From Linderina pennispora (lineage: Eukaryota > Kickxellomycota > Kickxellomycetes > Kickxellales > Kickxellaceae): DNA of 64,000 nucleotides. The position numbers and the translations under genes were made by a program. The stretch is taken from contig NW_024468249.1 in the NCBI RefSeq assembly GCF_002104995.1, positions 1,798,001 to 1,862,000 on the forward strand. The letters are read 5' to 3'. The notes beneath the pieces were generated by a model. It was not told where the DNA came from and searched no databases. It saw nothing but the letters and a program-made list of their open reading frames with translations. This document shows positions 1-11,706 of this stretch, one piece after another (positions within the stretch are counted from its first letter, which is position 1; each line of letters starts with the position of its first letter).

Positions 1-309
1 CGTGCTTACTTGACGGAGGCCGTAGTAAACGAAAAACTCGGTGCATGCGAGGACCGGCTGCTGATGACCGGCATACATACGGTATGCGACCTTTGCTGCA
101 TCGTCTGCGATTCGGTCGTTGGGTGGAAGTACATTAGGGCGCACGACAGGTCGCAGCAGTACAAGGAAGGCCGCTATGTGCTGGAACAATCACGGATCTT
201 CTATGTTGACAATAGAACCGAGCCGGTCTCGAGCAGCACCGCCACTGGGACCACCGGCGGCTGGCACAACATGGGGCTGGGAGCCAGAAGCCCCTTGCTT
301 AGCCGCTGA
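1..309 (+). CDS. Yippee-like zinc-binding protein, 5' end outside window
   Basis: The reading frame is open from base 1 (R-A-Y-L-T-E-A-V-V-N), so the start lies upstream of the window. The visible 102 residues match the second half of the Yippee/Moh1 family: a VVN..LG..EDR.LMTG.HTV segment, the second zinc-binding Cys pair (CCIVC), then VGWKY and SQQYKEGRYVLEQ, which are family hallmarks. Yippee proteins fold as a small beta-tent around one zinc held by two CxxC pairs; the first pair must lie upstream. The tail after the domain (about 35 residues, Ser/Thr/Gly-rich) is not conserved. Moh1/YPEL proteins are linked to the GID/CTLH ubiquitin ligase and stress survival; that role here is inferred from family only. 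Confidence 0.85.
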   Translation, partial: RAYLTEAVVNEKLGACEDRLLMTGIHTVCDLCCIVCDSVVGWKYIRAHDRSQQYKEGRYVLEQSRIFYVDNRTEPVSSSTATGTTGGWHNMGLGARSPLLSR

Positions 310-376
310 ACAGAAGAACAGGTATTTTCAAGAATAAACGTGACTAGAAATGTGTATTGGCTGGTTCAGAAAAGCA

Positions 377-1084
377 TTAGGCATCCGCCACCTGGACGCC
401 TGGACCGCGAGTCGAGCTCAGATACACCCGGCTGATGAACTTGGTCTTGTTGCCCTTGGCGTTGGCCCGGATCGACTCCATGATTGTTGCAATGTTAGCC
501 TTGATCTCCTCTTCCGAGAACCCGATCTTGGCCACGCCCGTATTGACCATGTGCTTCTTGTCGGCACGGAAGTCCTGCGAGTTCTTTGAGAACCTTATGG
601 CCTCGGCCACCTCGCTTGTCACTGTGCCCTTGTTTACCGTTGGCATCAGGCCCTTGGGACCCAGCAGACGTGCGATCTTGGCCACCTTGGGCAGCATGCC
701 TGGTGTGGAAAGGCACTTGTCGAACTTGACCTCGCCGTCCCGCACCTTGTTCACCAGCTCCTCGCCACCAACAAAATCGGCCCCGGCCTCCCTCGCCTCC
801 TTTGCCTTCTCGCCCTCAGCAAACACAAGCACGGAGATGTCGCTCTTGAATGCACGCGGCAGGATGCACGAGCCGCGGATCGGCGGCTGGCCCTTCTCGG
901 GTGCGCAGTGCACGTGCAGCTCCACCGTCTGTGAGGGCTGGCCCACCTCGTAGGCCTTCAGGATCGCGATCGCCTTCTGCAGCGGCACAGAGTTGGGGTG
1001 CGGTGCGACATTGCGCTTTGTGGCGTAGGTGCGGACGGCTGCCAGGCGAGACACAGGGACCGATAGGCGCGACAGGCTCGACAT
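377..1084 (-). CDS. MRPL1: Mitochondrial large-subunit ribosomal protein uL1m
   Basis: An intact 235-residue protein of the L1 family. The first 20 or so residues are basic and Ser-rich and end in RTYATKR, a typical mitochondrial presequence. The L1 signatures follow: FVGGEELV, the KCLSTPGMLPKVAKIARLLGP block with GLMP, then NKGTV, FRADK and GVAKIGF. uL1m forms the mobile L1 stalk of the mitoribosome and helps eject tRNA from the E site. Length agrees with fungal Mrpl1 proteins. It is divergent from the kinesin gene, sharing a spacer of about 400 nt. No frame breaks are seen, in contrast to several neighbours. Confidence 0.93.
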   Translation of the reverse strand: MSSLSRLSVPVSRLAAVRTYATKRNVAPHPNSVPLQKAIAILKAYEVGQPSQTVELHVHCAPEKGQPPIRGSCILPRAFKSDISVLVFAEGEKAKEAREAGADFVGGEELVNKVRDGEVKFDKCLSTPGMLPKVAKIARLLGPKGLMPTVNKGTVTSEVAEAIRFSKNSQDFRADKKHMVNTGVAKIGFSEEEIKANIATIMESIRANAKGNKTKFISRVYLSSTRGPGVQVADA

Positions 1085-1481
1085 TGGCGCTTTTGATGAA
1101 TTGTGTCAAAGATAGCGAGGTGTGGAATTGAGGAGCGATTAGGCGTTAACTGAAAAAGATTTTTATTGCAAGCAATTTCGAAGAATGCAGAGCAGGCCTG
1201 GCCGCGACGGAGATAAAAGTGCTGATGAAGATTACGCCGATTTGATCAGCGCACGTGAGCTGTTCCAGGTTTGGGATGGCCAGCACGAATCAGGAATAGG
1301 CCCTTCCCGCGACAGATGTGGAGTGGGCGATGACATGCCGGGTTGGAACAAACAGCACAGAATACATGCAGCATGGCATGCGCGCTTTGGTGCAGCCTTG
1401 TTATTCCTGTGGCCTGCCGTTTTATATTTTTCTTTGCAAAGCCCCTTTCTAATTTTGTACATTATTTCGCTCTTGCACGCA

Positions 1482-4400
1482 ATGACCGAGAACCTCAGCA
1501 AGAACGTGGTGGTAGCTGTGCGGTGCCGGCCGTTGAACAGCAGAGGTATGCAATGCACAAAGGGAGAGCCGGCCAGTAGTGGGTCTTGACAACTGACGAG
1601 CTTTCTCCTTTTCTTTAGAGAAGACCCGTGGAGCAGCAGCTTTGGTATCGATGAGCGGGACTCAGACAACACTCGAGGCGCCAGAAGCCCTGCAAGGGCC
1701 CGGAAATCGTAGCGGCGGAGTCAAGCAGCGCACATACAGCTTTGACTACTCGTACTGGACCGCCGGCAGCCCGTCCGGTCCGCAGTATGCCAGCCAGCAG
1801 GTCGTGTTCAACGACATAGGAAGATCTGTCCTGAGCCACGCCTTTGAAGGCTATAACACTTGCGTATTCGCCTACGGTCAGACAGGCAGCGGCAAGTCCT
1901 ACACAATGATGGGCAGCGAGGCTGACCCAGGCCTGATTCCGCGTGTTTGCGACGAGTTGTTCACCCGCATCAGCATGCTTGGAGCATCGTTCCATGTCGA
2001 GGTATCGTATCTGGAGATCTACAATGAGCGGGTGCGGGATCTGCTTAACCCCAGGTCGACCGCTAACCTACGGGTCCGCGAGCATCCGTCACTCGGCCCA
2101 TATGTCGAGGATTTGACTAAGGCTGCAGTCAGCTCGAAATGAGGAAATCCTGGCACATATGAGCCAGGGAAATAAGGCGCGAACAGTGGCAGCAACCAAC
2201 ATGAACGAGGCGAGCAGCAGGTCCCACGCCGTGTTCACAATAGTGCTGACCAGGCGCACGCACAATACAGATATGGACCAAATTACCGAGCGCACATCGC
2301 GGATCAGTCTAGTCGACCTGGCAGGCAGCGAGCGCGCAAACTCTACAAAGGCCACAGGTGTGCGGCTAAAGGAAGGCACAAAGATTAACCAGTCGCTGGC
2401 AGCGCTGGGCAAGGTCATCTCGGCCCTGGCTGACAGCGGAAGACACAATGCGGAGCACGGAGGTGGCAAAAAGCGCGATGCCTATGTCCCCTACCGCGAC
2501 AGCGTCCTTACATGGCTGCTGAAGGACTCGCTGGGCGGCAACTCACGCACTGTCATGATTGCGGCCATATCGCCGGCAGACTATGCCGAGACGCTCAGCA
2601 CGCTGCGGTATGCAGACCGCGCCAAACATATTATCAACCAGGCCACGGTCAACGAAGATGCATCAGTCAGGCTGGTGCGCGACCTTAAGGAAGAAGTTGC
2701 TCTGTTGCGCCGCAAGCTGGCCATGGCAGGCCCAAACAACAGCCGAGGAAGCGACTTGAAAGACCAGCTGCAAGCCAACGAGAAGCTGATTGCCGAGCTG
2801 AATCAGACGTGGGAGGAGAAGCTGAGGAGGACACAGGCGATCCAGATGGAGCGCGAGCAGGCACTGGCGGCACTAGGCATCTCGATTGACACCAACGAGG
2901 CCGGGGTTGGTGTTGGGCTCCATGCGCCAAAGGACATACCGCACCTAGGTCAATCTCAGCGAGGACCCGCTCATGTCAGAGTGCTTGGTGTATAACCTGA
3001 AACCTGGGCGGACCCTGGTCGGCAGTAGCGATGAAGGCAGCAGCGCCGATATCCGGCTCAGTGCACTAGGGGATGTGGTGCCAAACCACTGCTACTTTGA
3101 CTACGACACAGCCACTGGAAATGTGACTATCAACCCGCTAGAGGGCCGGGACCTGCTGGTGAATGGCCAGCAGATAACAGAGCCCCGACAGCTGCACTCT
3201 GGCTTTCGGATCTTTATTGGCAAAGCTGTTCCTTTTTCGCTTCAACCACCCAGTGCAGGCACGACAGGAGAAATGTCGAACAGACCAACATGGTCAACGA
3301 AACACATCTCGGGCCAGTGGCAGGATGGACACACACTCAGTAGCCAGCGTGTCGGCCGGTGACGCTGATACTGAAAGTGGGGATCTGAGCGGGGAGACCG
3401 AGTATCCTATCGACTGGCGCTTCGCCTGGCGCGAAGCACACCCAGACTATCCCGAGTCAGAGTATTACTTTGACGGCACAGACCCTGATGATCAGTCGGT
3501 CTACCAGGGGAGCATGATGGAGCGACACATACAGTGAAATTTCTGATATGGATGCCCACCAGCCTGTTGCGGGAGCTGGAACCGGAGCTGGAGCTGGAGT
3601 TTATTGTGCCCGCCGCCCGTCGGCTGCCTCTCTGTTCAGACCGGGTCACCGCCTGCAGAAAGTGCACAACAGCGAGCGACTAAAGCGCCCGACGTCCCAG
3701 CTGTCCTTTACCCGCACTAGTCAGAGTCCGCTGCTAGCTGAGGCTACCCACTTTGGTGGGTCTATTGGACCCACCTCATCATCGTTTGGCAATAGGCGGG
3801 CCCGTGGTCTGACGGTATCCGCAGTGGCACCCTGGCATAACCACACGGCGGTAAACTCGCCCCTGTCAACGCTAGTTACTCCGACACGCGCACAGTTTCC
3901 CAGAGCTGCCGCCGGCTGACAACCCCAGAGAACGGCAATTCGCCGAGCGCCGGCTGGCCAGGCTGATCATCGACAGGTGGCGGCAGCACAAGCTTGTTCA
4001 GGTCAGCGAGACCATGCTGCGCAATGCAATCCACCTGAAGGAAGCCAACGTCATCGGCAAGGAGCTCGGGCAGCGCGTGGTTTACCAGTTCGCCATATTG
4101 CGTGGCGGCGCCGACTCGTACCCTGTGTCTCCGTTGGAGCCCGATGCGTTGCCAGCAATACTGTCAGACTGGGACACTATCACCATGAGCGAAGCCAGTG
4201 GCCCAGCTAGGTCAGCACGCCAAAGCAAATCGCTCAGCACTCCTTCATCCATGGGCACAGTGCCTGAGGTGGTGGTCAAGGTTCTGGATATTGTTCACAA
4301 GTCGTGGTATGTGTGGTCGCTCAAGACGTTCCTGGAGCAGCTTGAGAAAATGCAGCGCCTATCGACCGTTAAGGGATCATACAGGGCACATCTAGTGCTG

Positions 4401-6609
4401 GACCCGTTCCACACATGTCCAGCACCCAAGTACTCCTGCATCGGCTCAGCTTCGTACCCGGTGTGGCCCTAGCGAGCGCCTCATACTCTGCCAAAATCGA
4501 TGCACCAGTAGTGGACGTGCTGAGCGGACTAGAGCGGGGCCGAGTTTCGGGAAATCTGGCAGTGTTGCCGGTCAGGGGCACGACTGACTCCAAGTCGCTG
4601 GCTTGGAATGTCATCATTCATATAAAGTCACTGCATGGGATCAGTGAAAGCGAGATGACAGACGTGCACTGCCGCATTCGCATGTACCGAGCCCGGGGCT
4701 TGCTGTCCTCAGTCAATCAGCATGAGATGCTCACCCTGCCGCTGGCCACCACCCCACAGGCTGCTGATGTCCCCGCCGAGCCCGAGCTGCCATCAGTCAC
4801 GGTCAGTGCAGTTAGTGATCGTGGCATCGGCCACAGCAAGCCTGTCTCGGGCTTCAATGACGGCCCTGTCAATATCAATTTCCGGCAGCAGTGGCAAGTC
4901 GACATGCTCACTGCAGATACATGTATCGCCATTGAGATGTTTGGCACCGCTCAGCCCCTGGTCCTGCGTCGGGCGTTCCAGGAAGACGTCCAGATCGAAC
5001 AGACATTGCGAGGCAACAGCACATTACGCGACAGTGTCGGCCGATCATCTGGTTTCCTCGCTCAGCAATGCCAATATGTCGGCCAGTCAAAATCTACTGG
5101 TTGAGCGACTGCATGAAGAGGAATTGTTTGTCGATTCGCAGCACGAGCTGATGCTGTGGGTGCGCATACTGGAGCTTGACCAGGGCGGCGAATGGGACAG
5201 CGTGCCTTGCGTGAGGTCGATGCCTTCCCCAGCATTCATTCTACGCCAAGGGCTGCAGAGGCGTGTGGAGATCACCATTGCACATAATGCCAGCCAGCAT
5301 CTGGTGATAGCAGGAGTCGAGAAGGCAACCATCGGATGCCCGATCCTGGTTGACAGCAAAGGGATGATCTTGTCCGGCAGCGAGCGATCGCTGGGCAATG
5401 CATCCAGGATGGCTCCAGTGCCAGTGGGGCTTGTCAAGCTAGCAGACCATGAGGCACGGCTGGATAACCGCTGCTTTGTCAAAATTGTGCTTGCCGTGGG
5501 ACACGTCTGTGTACATGTCTCGCCTCCTCGACATGCCAACCAATCCACGACGAAGCGCGTTCGCCTGACACTATCGCTTACGCTGTCGCTAGAGCGCGGG
5601 GCAGCTCCGCTGGAGATCTCCACCGACATTTATGTCCAGATGCACGGCCGGCAGTCGACTGTTGGCCGCAGCTGGCTGTCAAACATTGCCGAGAATGCCT
5701 CCGGCTTCTTCCGTGTCGGACTCAGCTTCAGTCGCTCTCCAAATGAGTACCTTCCGTCTGAGCCGAGCCCAGTGTTTCGTGTCTTTTCTGGTCGTTCTTG
5801 CACCGGCAGACTCATCCCGGGGCACAGACAATCTCTGGCGCCTGAACACCGAGAAGAAATACGTGCGGGGCGAAGAGGCGCTGCTGCCGTGGCAGCCGAG
5901 AAGCGTCAAGGTTGTTGAGGAATTCCGTCGCCAAGAGCACCTGGAGGCGTGGCGACTGACAGTGGCCAGGACGCGCGAGCAGCTCGAAGCCATGGGCCCT
6001 GCGCTGATCATCCCGCCTGCAAACAGTATCAGCATTCCGAAATCAAAGCCTGCCGAGTGCTCGGAGCTGACCCAGGTTGACCTGTCGCTACGCCATGCCC
6101 GCATCCAGCAGCGGGTGAGGACCGCCGTCACCAAGATCATGGAGTTCAAGTGTGTGCCTGACAGTACCCTCGAGCTCCACCAGGAGCCGCTGGAAGACAG
6201 CATTATTGGCAACAAGCTGTCGAATCTCAACAGCATGCAGGACATTGGGCGCGCCATCCAGCGGCGTCCGGCGAGCGTTCGGCAGGTTACCATGCAGGGC
6301 CATTTCTGCCACAGCGGGTGGGCCGAAATCCTCGACACGAACACGGGCCCCGATACATGGGTGCGGCGGTGGTGTGTGGTGGAGAGGCCGTACATATTCG
6401 TGTTCACCGACAAATCCTGCCTGTGTCTCGAGAACGTAATCAACATTTCGTCGGCCCGCGTCGACGTCAGCTCGCATATTTCGCAGATGCTTGGCCGCGA
6501 CAACATCCTGGCGCTCTACACAAACACAAATGCATATTTGCTCAGTCTGGCGGCCGAGGAAGTTGGGACATGGATCTCAGCGATTGATGAATGGTATTAT
6601 TTGCTGTAA
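1482..6609 (+). CDS. Kinesin-3 (UNC-104/KIF1 type), interrupted by about eight frame changes
   Basis: Plus-end microtubule motor for vesicles and endosomes. Exon 1 (1482-1545) encodes [21 protein letters not shown]; a 73-nt intron follows. Motor domain: P-loop GQTGSGKS near residue 108, switch I NEASSRSH, switch [12 protein letters not shown]. After a short coiled coil comes an FHA domain ([10 protein letters not shown]...[10 protein letters not shown], about 2970-3280), the KIF1B-like/DUF3694 region ([34 protein letters not shown]) and a C-terminal PH domain ([12 protein letters not shown]...[16 protein letters not shown]) ending at TAA 6609. Frame changes lie near 2140, 2947, 3220, 3500-3548, 3895, 4457, 5040-5105 and 5790-5825. 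All are +1 except 4457 (-1). No domain is missing, so read error is more likely than decay. Confidence 0.9.
1546..1618 (+). other. Intron 1 of the kinesin-3 gene
   Basis: Donor GTATGC at 1546 and acceptor TTTAG ending at 1618, preceded by a pyrimidine-rich stretch (TTTCTCCTTTTC). Joining 1545 to 1619 gives PLNSR-EKTRG, matching the conserved N-terminal motor strand of kinesin-3. An in-frame CACAACTGAC-like branch region is seen upstream of the acceptor, but its exact branch site is not certain. Confidence 0.85.
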
Positions 6610-6613
6610 GACT

Positions 6614-9600
6614 TTAATGTATGTACTTGAACCAGCGCCGCCTGCGTGTATCTGTTCCAGTGCCGAACCCTCTGTACGGCCCGATATTTGGGCTGCCTGT
6701 TGGATCCAGCAGTGGTGCGGTGCTGTGAGTAGCCCCGTATGGCTGTTCAGGGAGTACACTGCCAACGTCTCTGCCACGTTGCAGCACAGGCAGCCCCATC
6801 CGCTGGATCTCTTCGAGCTGGCACACCACAGTTGCAATTTCATCCGGAATCTCCCCGGAATCAAGCCCAACGATATCGCCCACTAAGTCGCACAGCTGTG
6901 ACTGCACAGCGACGATATGCCAGATGCCCACACACCACCGGCAGAGCGATGTGACTTCGAAATCCTGGCTACACTTCTCAAACAGCACCGGTTGTGCTTC
7001 CCTGACAAATCTGTGTCGAGCGGTTCTCAAATCTGGCAGAAACATCGGCAGCCGGGTGTTTGTATATAGCGCCAGCTCCAGTGCGTGATTGAACAGACAG
7101 TTGGCGCCAATGATGTCTTCACGCATTGGCAGCGTCGACCAGAACCCATGCATTTTGGTGCCGTGTCCTGCAGCCGCAGCTACTGAGTGCGAGTACAGCC
7201 ACCACTCCATCTGCGTCTCCATTATGTCGATCAGCTGGCGGTGCGTCCGCGCCTTGAATCTGCCATGAATGCTAGGCTCCCCCTTGGCCGCCTTATACAG
7301 CGCCCGGCTCTGCTGCACGACTACCCGGAACTGGTACATGAATCTGCGCATCCGCTGCTGCTCTAGCCTGGCAGCCGCGGGGAACTCGTTATTGGTGGCA
7401 TGGATGAAGTTCACGCCGCGCGCAATAAAACTGCTGAGCCTGAGCAACTCCGCCATGCGCTTGCGGAGCGCCTCGCGCGCTTTGTAGGGCGCAAGGACGC
7501 TTGAGAATATCATCACATAGACGATTGCTATGGCGTTGACTGCCAGCCGTGTCCAGCCTATTCGGCTGCCGTCCGACCCTGGGCCCTGATAGTAGGCAGT
7601 GAAGAAAACCACCGAGTATGCGACTGACATGACCATCCAGCATCCAGACCATCGTGGGACGTAAAAATACATTGCGGACGTCGAGACACAAAACACAAAC
7701 ACGCAGATATACGCATAGTACGGATTTGTCCCATTCCTGCTGGCCTTCCAGGTGACGATTGCCCACAGCCCGGAGGCCACTGTGCCTACCAGTCGCTTAA
7801 TGCATGCATCCAGCGTGCTGCCCACAGAGACGTTATATACGAAGGTGATCGCTGCCAGCCCCCAGTGGATTCTGTTCTGGACAAAAAAGTCGTGCGACAC
7901 ACCGATAAACGCCCATATACCCCAGAGCATCATTGCCAGCGTGAACTTCAGCGCATACTGCGTTTCTCTCTTCCGAATCCAGCGGCTAGCAGAGAGGAGA
8001 TATGGCGACATGCACGCCAGTGCAGCAGACCCTACCTTTTTGGACATCGTATTGGCCATCATATAGCCGCGTTTAGCAGCGCACTTTGGCGACCGTGTTT
8101 CATATACCGTCTGGTCATCCTCCTCGCTGTCATACGCCGCATCGGCCACCGTTTCTGCATCAAATCCAGGCGTCGAATCGTCCGTCTCGTATGCTGTCTC
8201 CAGATTGTTTCCTGCCTCCTCCTCAGGCCCAAACTCTCCATTCAGCAAATCATTCGCATTGCCCAGCAGCAGCCACTTCATATGTAGCCGCGGAAACCAC
8301 ACGCGACTTCTCATCGGCCGCTTCTGCAGAATCTCGTCGACCAGTCGGAGAAGCCTTACAATCGCTGTCGAGTTATCCTGGAGGATGCCGATAAACGACA
8401 TCAGGACCGTGTACTGGTTGAATGTGCTCTTGTCCATCAGCCGCTGGTACGGCCCGATCATCCGAATGTGCCTTGTCTCCTGGGCCACGAACTGTGCTGC
8501 GTGTTTGTCGAGGTAGTCGGCGATCTGTGCAAGATCCATTGCCTCCAGGTGGCTGGCCTCACTCCCAGTAGTGCAGGCTGTATATACTGGAATGTCGACC
8601 TTTTGTCGTGATAGCAGCCACAGCAATGCCTTGGTGGCCGTGTCCTCTTGCAGATCGACGAATCGGTCGATGAGAACCAAAAAGATCCTTCGGTGCACAT
8701 CCAGTAGCTCTCGCACAGGCGTTAGTGACAGCTCTGCCCCTTGCTTGACAATGCTCACCCACTCATCGCTGCCCTGCGCACCCCCATCAATGGTCGGTGG
8801 TTTGACCGTTGAAGCCCGCTGCACCCTGCATGAAAGCAATGCGCTGGAGTCCAAGATCCGCTGAACTGTCTGCCTGCTGGGTCGAGTCAAGCTTGCCCAG
8901 GAATTCGCGATCAATCTCGAACGGCAAGCACATGCCACAGAACTCCTCGGCCAGGTGGTTTGCCTCAATGAACATTTTGCGGTAGTCGCTCTGTGGAAAC
9001 CGCCCAATGGTGAGCTCGTAAGCCGAGCCGCCGACGGTCTCTCCGAATGCATTGATGCATGCCCGGATGCGGTTCCGCCGCTCAACAGCCTCACACCTTG
9101 TGCTATTGCGCTCTGTCCCCAGCTCAGCTGCTGAGCGATGGAAGAACTCGCAGCACCCAGACATTTCGCGCATCATCTCCTCGAACGACCGCGCCAGCTC
9201 CCGGCTTGACGTGCTCGGCCACACAAAAATATTCACCAGCGTCGACACCCCGATTCCGATCAGCTGCGCGTAAATTGTGCTAGGCAGTGGGCGCACATTG
9301 TAGCGCCACCGATCAACTTTTGTGACTGTCAGCGATGTTATCGGCGCAAGCATGTTCAGCTTGATCGCAACATTGAGCCGCGGTAGGTACGCGTAGGCTG
9401 TGGCGATGGCAAAGCAGAATATGGCCAGCGAAAAGGCGTGGATCAGGTAGACCTCGGTTTCAAAGTTGTCGCGGTACCGCACTGCGTACACGATGGCTTG
9501 GACAATGAGAATGTACGTCCACACGCACACGCTGACCAGCAGCTGTTGGATCTGAAGCTCCATGTTAGCGCCGATTGTCTTGCCGGCATGCGCGCATCCA

Positions 9601-9755
9601 GAGACCAGCAGTATCATGAAGTATGAGGGCCCGATAGCCTGTCGAATCGGCGTAATAAACATCAAAAGACTGCTCAAGAGCGTGGCCAGAATGGCTTTGA
9701 GAACGTCCCGCGTCTTTTGGTTGTGCAAAAGTGCAGCAAAGCGTCCACAAACCAT
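6614..9755 (-). CDS. Aromatic acid exporter-like (ArAE_2 / Bre4-like) membrane protein
   Basis: About 1,040 residues in two overlapping frames: N-terminal part 9755-8787, C-terminal part entering before 8850 and running to 6614. One +1 change lies between about 8790 and 8850. Two membrane bundles are visible. The first (residues 15-190) includes LKAILATLLSSLLMFITPIRQ and QQLLVSVCVWTYILIVQAIV. The second (about residues 590-760) begins after a conserved basic WIRKRETQYALKF segment, with GVSHDFFVQNRIHWGLAAITF and repeated aromatic helices. Soluble alpha-helical segments follow each. This two-bundle layout is that of fungal ArAE_2/FUSC proteins, including yeast Bre4 (brefeldin A sensitivity). 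The substrate is unknown. The gene ends 4 bp from the kinesin stop. Confidence 0.8.
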
Positions 9756-10581
9756 TGCTCGACAATGAGTGGCAAGGGGTTAGAGTACAAAATATATACA
9801 GGCTAGAAATAGAGGAAAGGTGGAGTAGAGATAGGAAGACCATGCGGATGCACAACTTTTTCATTCAGGGAACTCAAAGTGTGGAGAAGGTTAGCAGTGG
9901 CAGAAGAGTAGTGGTCACAAGCACCCGCATCCCTAGTTGCTGGGAGGCCGCCATACCACTGGATCCACCTTTTTGTCTCTACAGCCTCTCCTCTGGGTCT
10001 ACGGATATGCGCCCGGCATATAAAGATATGCATGCAATGCCTCTAGTTTGGAGTGTATAGTACGATATTCAACTTAACTGCGCTCAATCTGCACTTGGTA
10101 CAACATGGTCAGAGCCACTGCTCAGCCAGCACAGCGCCCTGAGCATACCATGGTGTTGTTCTCCAGCAGGCTGCAAGGTGCACGGACAGTGAGCCACATG
10201 CAGGAGCGTCTGCCGGCCATACGGCGGATCTATAGAGGCAGTCACCATCCGACGAATACCCCTTCTACCTGCTTGCATTACAGCAAGACTTGCTTGTGCT
10301 AGCAAGCCACGAGTGCACCATGGCACTGGGGTATTGGAGTACAGAGTATACCGTTTACCATAAGGAGAGGGCTGGCCGTACTGCCAGCGATGTCAATGGT
10401 GCTGATGAGGTAGGCACTCTAGATATTCGAATTCCCTGATTATCGATTTCACACTCAGCCGCTTCGTCCCACTTGATATTTAAGCCGATCCCGCCCTACT
10501 CCTGCCTCTTTCCGCATTTTTCGTAAACATCGATTTTTCCTTTACCTATACTTTCTAAACCTCACACACAACTATTCCAAA
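9756..10581. other. Intergenic, divergent promoter region
   Basis: Separates the divergent transporter and Ysc84-like genes. Short open frames here look random in composition. The only signal I can support is the TATTTAAG box listed separately; a pyrimidine-rich leader (about 10500-10560) precedes the ATG at 10582. Confidence 0.6.
10477..10484 (+). promoter_or_regulatory. TATA-like box of the Ysc84-like gene
   Basis: TATTTAAG lies 98 nt upstream of the start codon at 10582 and is followed by a pyrimidine-rich leader. Spacing matches that of TATA boxes before other genes in this window. Confidence 0.45.
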
Positions 10582-11619
10582 ATGAGCTTCTTTGGAGGAA
10601 ACAACAACAACGGCGGCAATAGCGGTGGCGGCAATTCGTTCAGCATGCCCTCGTTTACCGGACAAGCTGCGAATGGGCGCGGCCCAGGTGCAGGAGAATT
10701 TCAACGATGTGGGCAAGAATTTCACGCTGGCCAAGGAGTGCGAGCGTGCAGCGCGTATTCTGACAGAATTTGTTGGTGAGTATTTGGGCTCTGCGGTTGC
10801 CAAGCCCGAGCATGAGGCAAAGCGTCAGTATTTTTAGTACTTATTATCACGCGCCATCCCCTGTAGTTCCGCCCAAGTTTGGCGAGCTGGACGATATTAT
10901 CCCGACTGACGTTCTGCAGCGCTGCCATGGCATCGCTGTGCTGTCGGTGATCAAGGCCGGCTTTATTTGGAGCGGCCGTGTGGGTAGCGGCCTTGTTTGC
11001 GCTCGTTTGCCCGACGGAACGTGGTCTGGGCCCTCGGCCATCGGCACGGCTGGCGCCGGAATCGGCGGGCAGATTGGTGCGCAGCTGACTGAGGTGGTGA
11101 TGATCCTGAACAATGAGGATGCCTGTCAAGGCGTTCGAGAAGAACACCAGCGTGCAGCTGGGGTCCAACATTTCGGTTTCTGCCGGCCCGCTTGGCCGCA
11201 GCGGCGAGATTGCAGCGGCTGTCAACACCAGCAACGTGGCTGCAGTTTACTCGTACTCCAAGTCCAAAGGCCTGTTTGCCGGAGTGTCAATTGAGGGCTC
11301 GGCTGTCATGCAGCGCAAGGACGTGAACGAGGCCTTCTACGGTCGTGCCGCCCCGCCCGAACAGGTGCTGGCGGGCAGAATCCCGCCGCCCGAGGATGTG
11401 TCCGAGTGGGAGGTCCTGCGCACTGTACTCAACGAGCGCTGCACCCCGCCACATGCCGGTCAGGCTGCCGCCGCCAACTACGGCAGCGAGACGCTGTATG
11501 ACAGCCGGGCGCATGCCGATCACGAGGATGACCTGCCCACCTCCGCCACTCCGGGACTCGAGGAGGTTCCCCCTGCTACCGCTGCTGCGGAGCCCAGGAA
11601 GAGCGGCAGCCCTAACTAA
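10582..11619 (+). CDS. Ysc84/SH3YL1-family lipid- and actin-binding protein
   Basis: Starts with a Gly/Asn-rich tail (MSFFGGNNNNGGNSGGG), then after a +1 change near 10655 reads AAQVQENFNDVGKNFT and KECERAARILTEFV. A 91-nt intron (10776-10866) joins to VPPKFGELDDIIPTDVLQ, GIAVLSVIKAGFIWSGRVGSG and GPSAIGTAGAGIGGQIGAQ, the SYLF domain of the family. A second +1 change near 11120 restores VKAFEKN and continues to GPLGRSGEIAAAV and SKSKGLFAGVSIEGS. SYLF domains bind phosphoinositides and act in endocytosis and actin patches. The yeast C-terminal SH3 domain is absent; the tail is acidic and Pro/Ala-rich instead. Confidence 0.88.
10776..10866 (+). other. Intron of the Ysc84-like gene
   Basis: Donor GTGAGT at 10776 and acceptor CCTGTAG ending at 10866. 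Splicing gives ...TEFV-VPPKFGELDD, which is continuous through the SYLF domain. Confidence 0.8.
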
Positions 11620-11706
11620 GCAAACTTGTTTACTGCCTTTTTGGTGGACAGTTACGACGAATAGTATGCTGAGGACACGCAATGCAAAAAGTATTGATTG
11701 AAAATA

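Noticed and set aside
5679-6506. Minus-strand open frame of 275 codons
   Set aside because: It lies opposite the PH-domain end of the kinesin, which is clearly coding; its composition is that of an antisense shadow.
1482-6609. Kinesin-3 as a pseudogene
   Set aside because: All domains and catalytic motifs are present in order with no nonsense changes apart from frame breaks, and the same breaks affect essential genes such as Rpn5.
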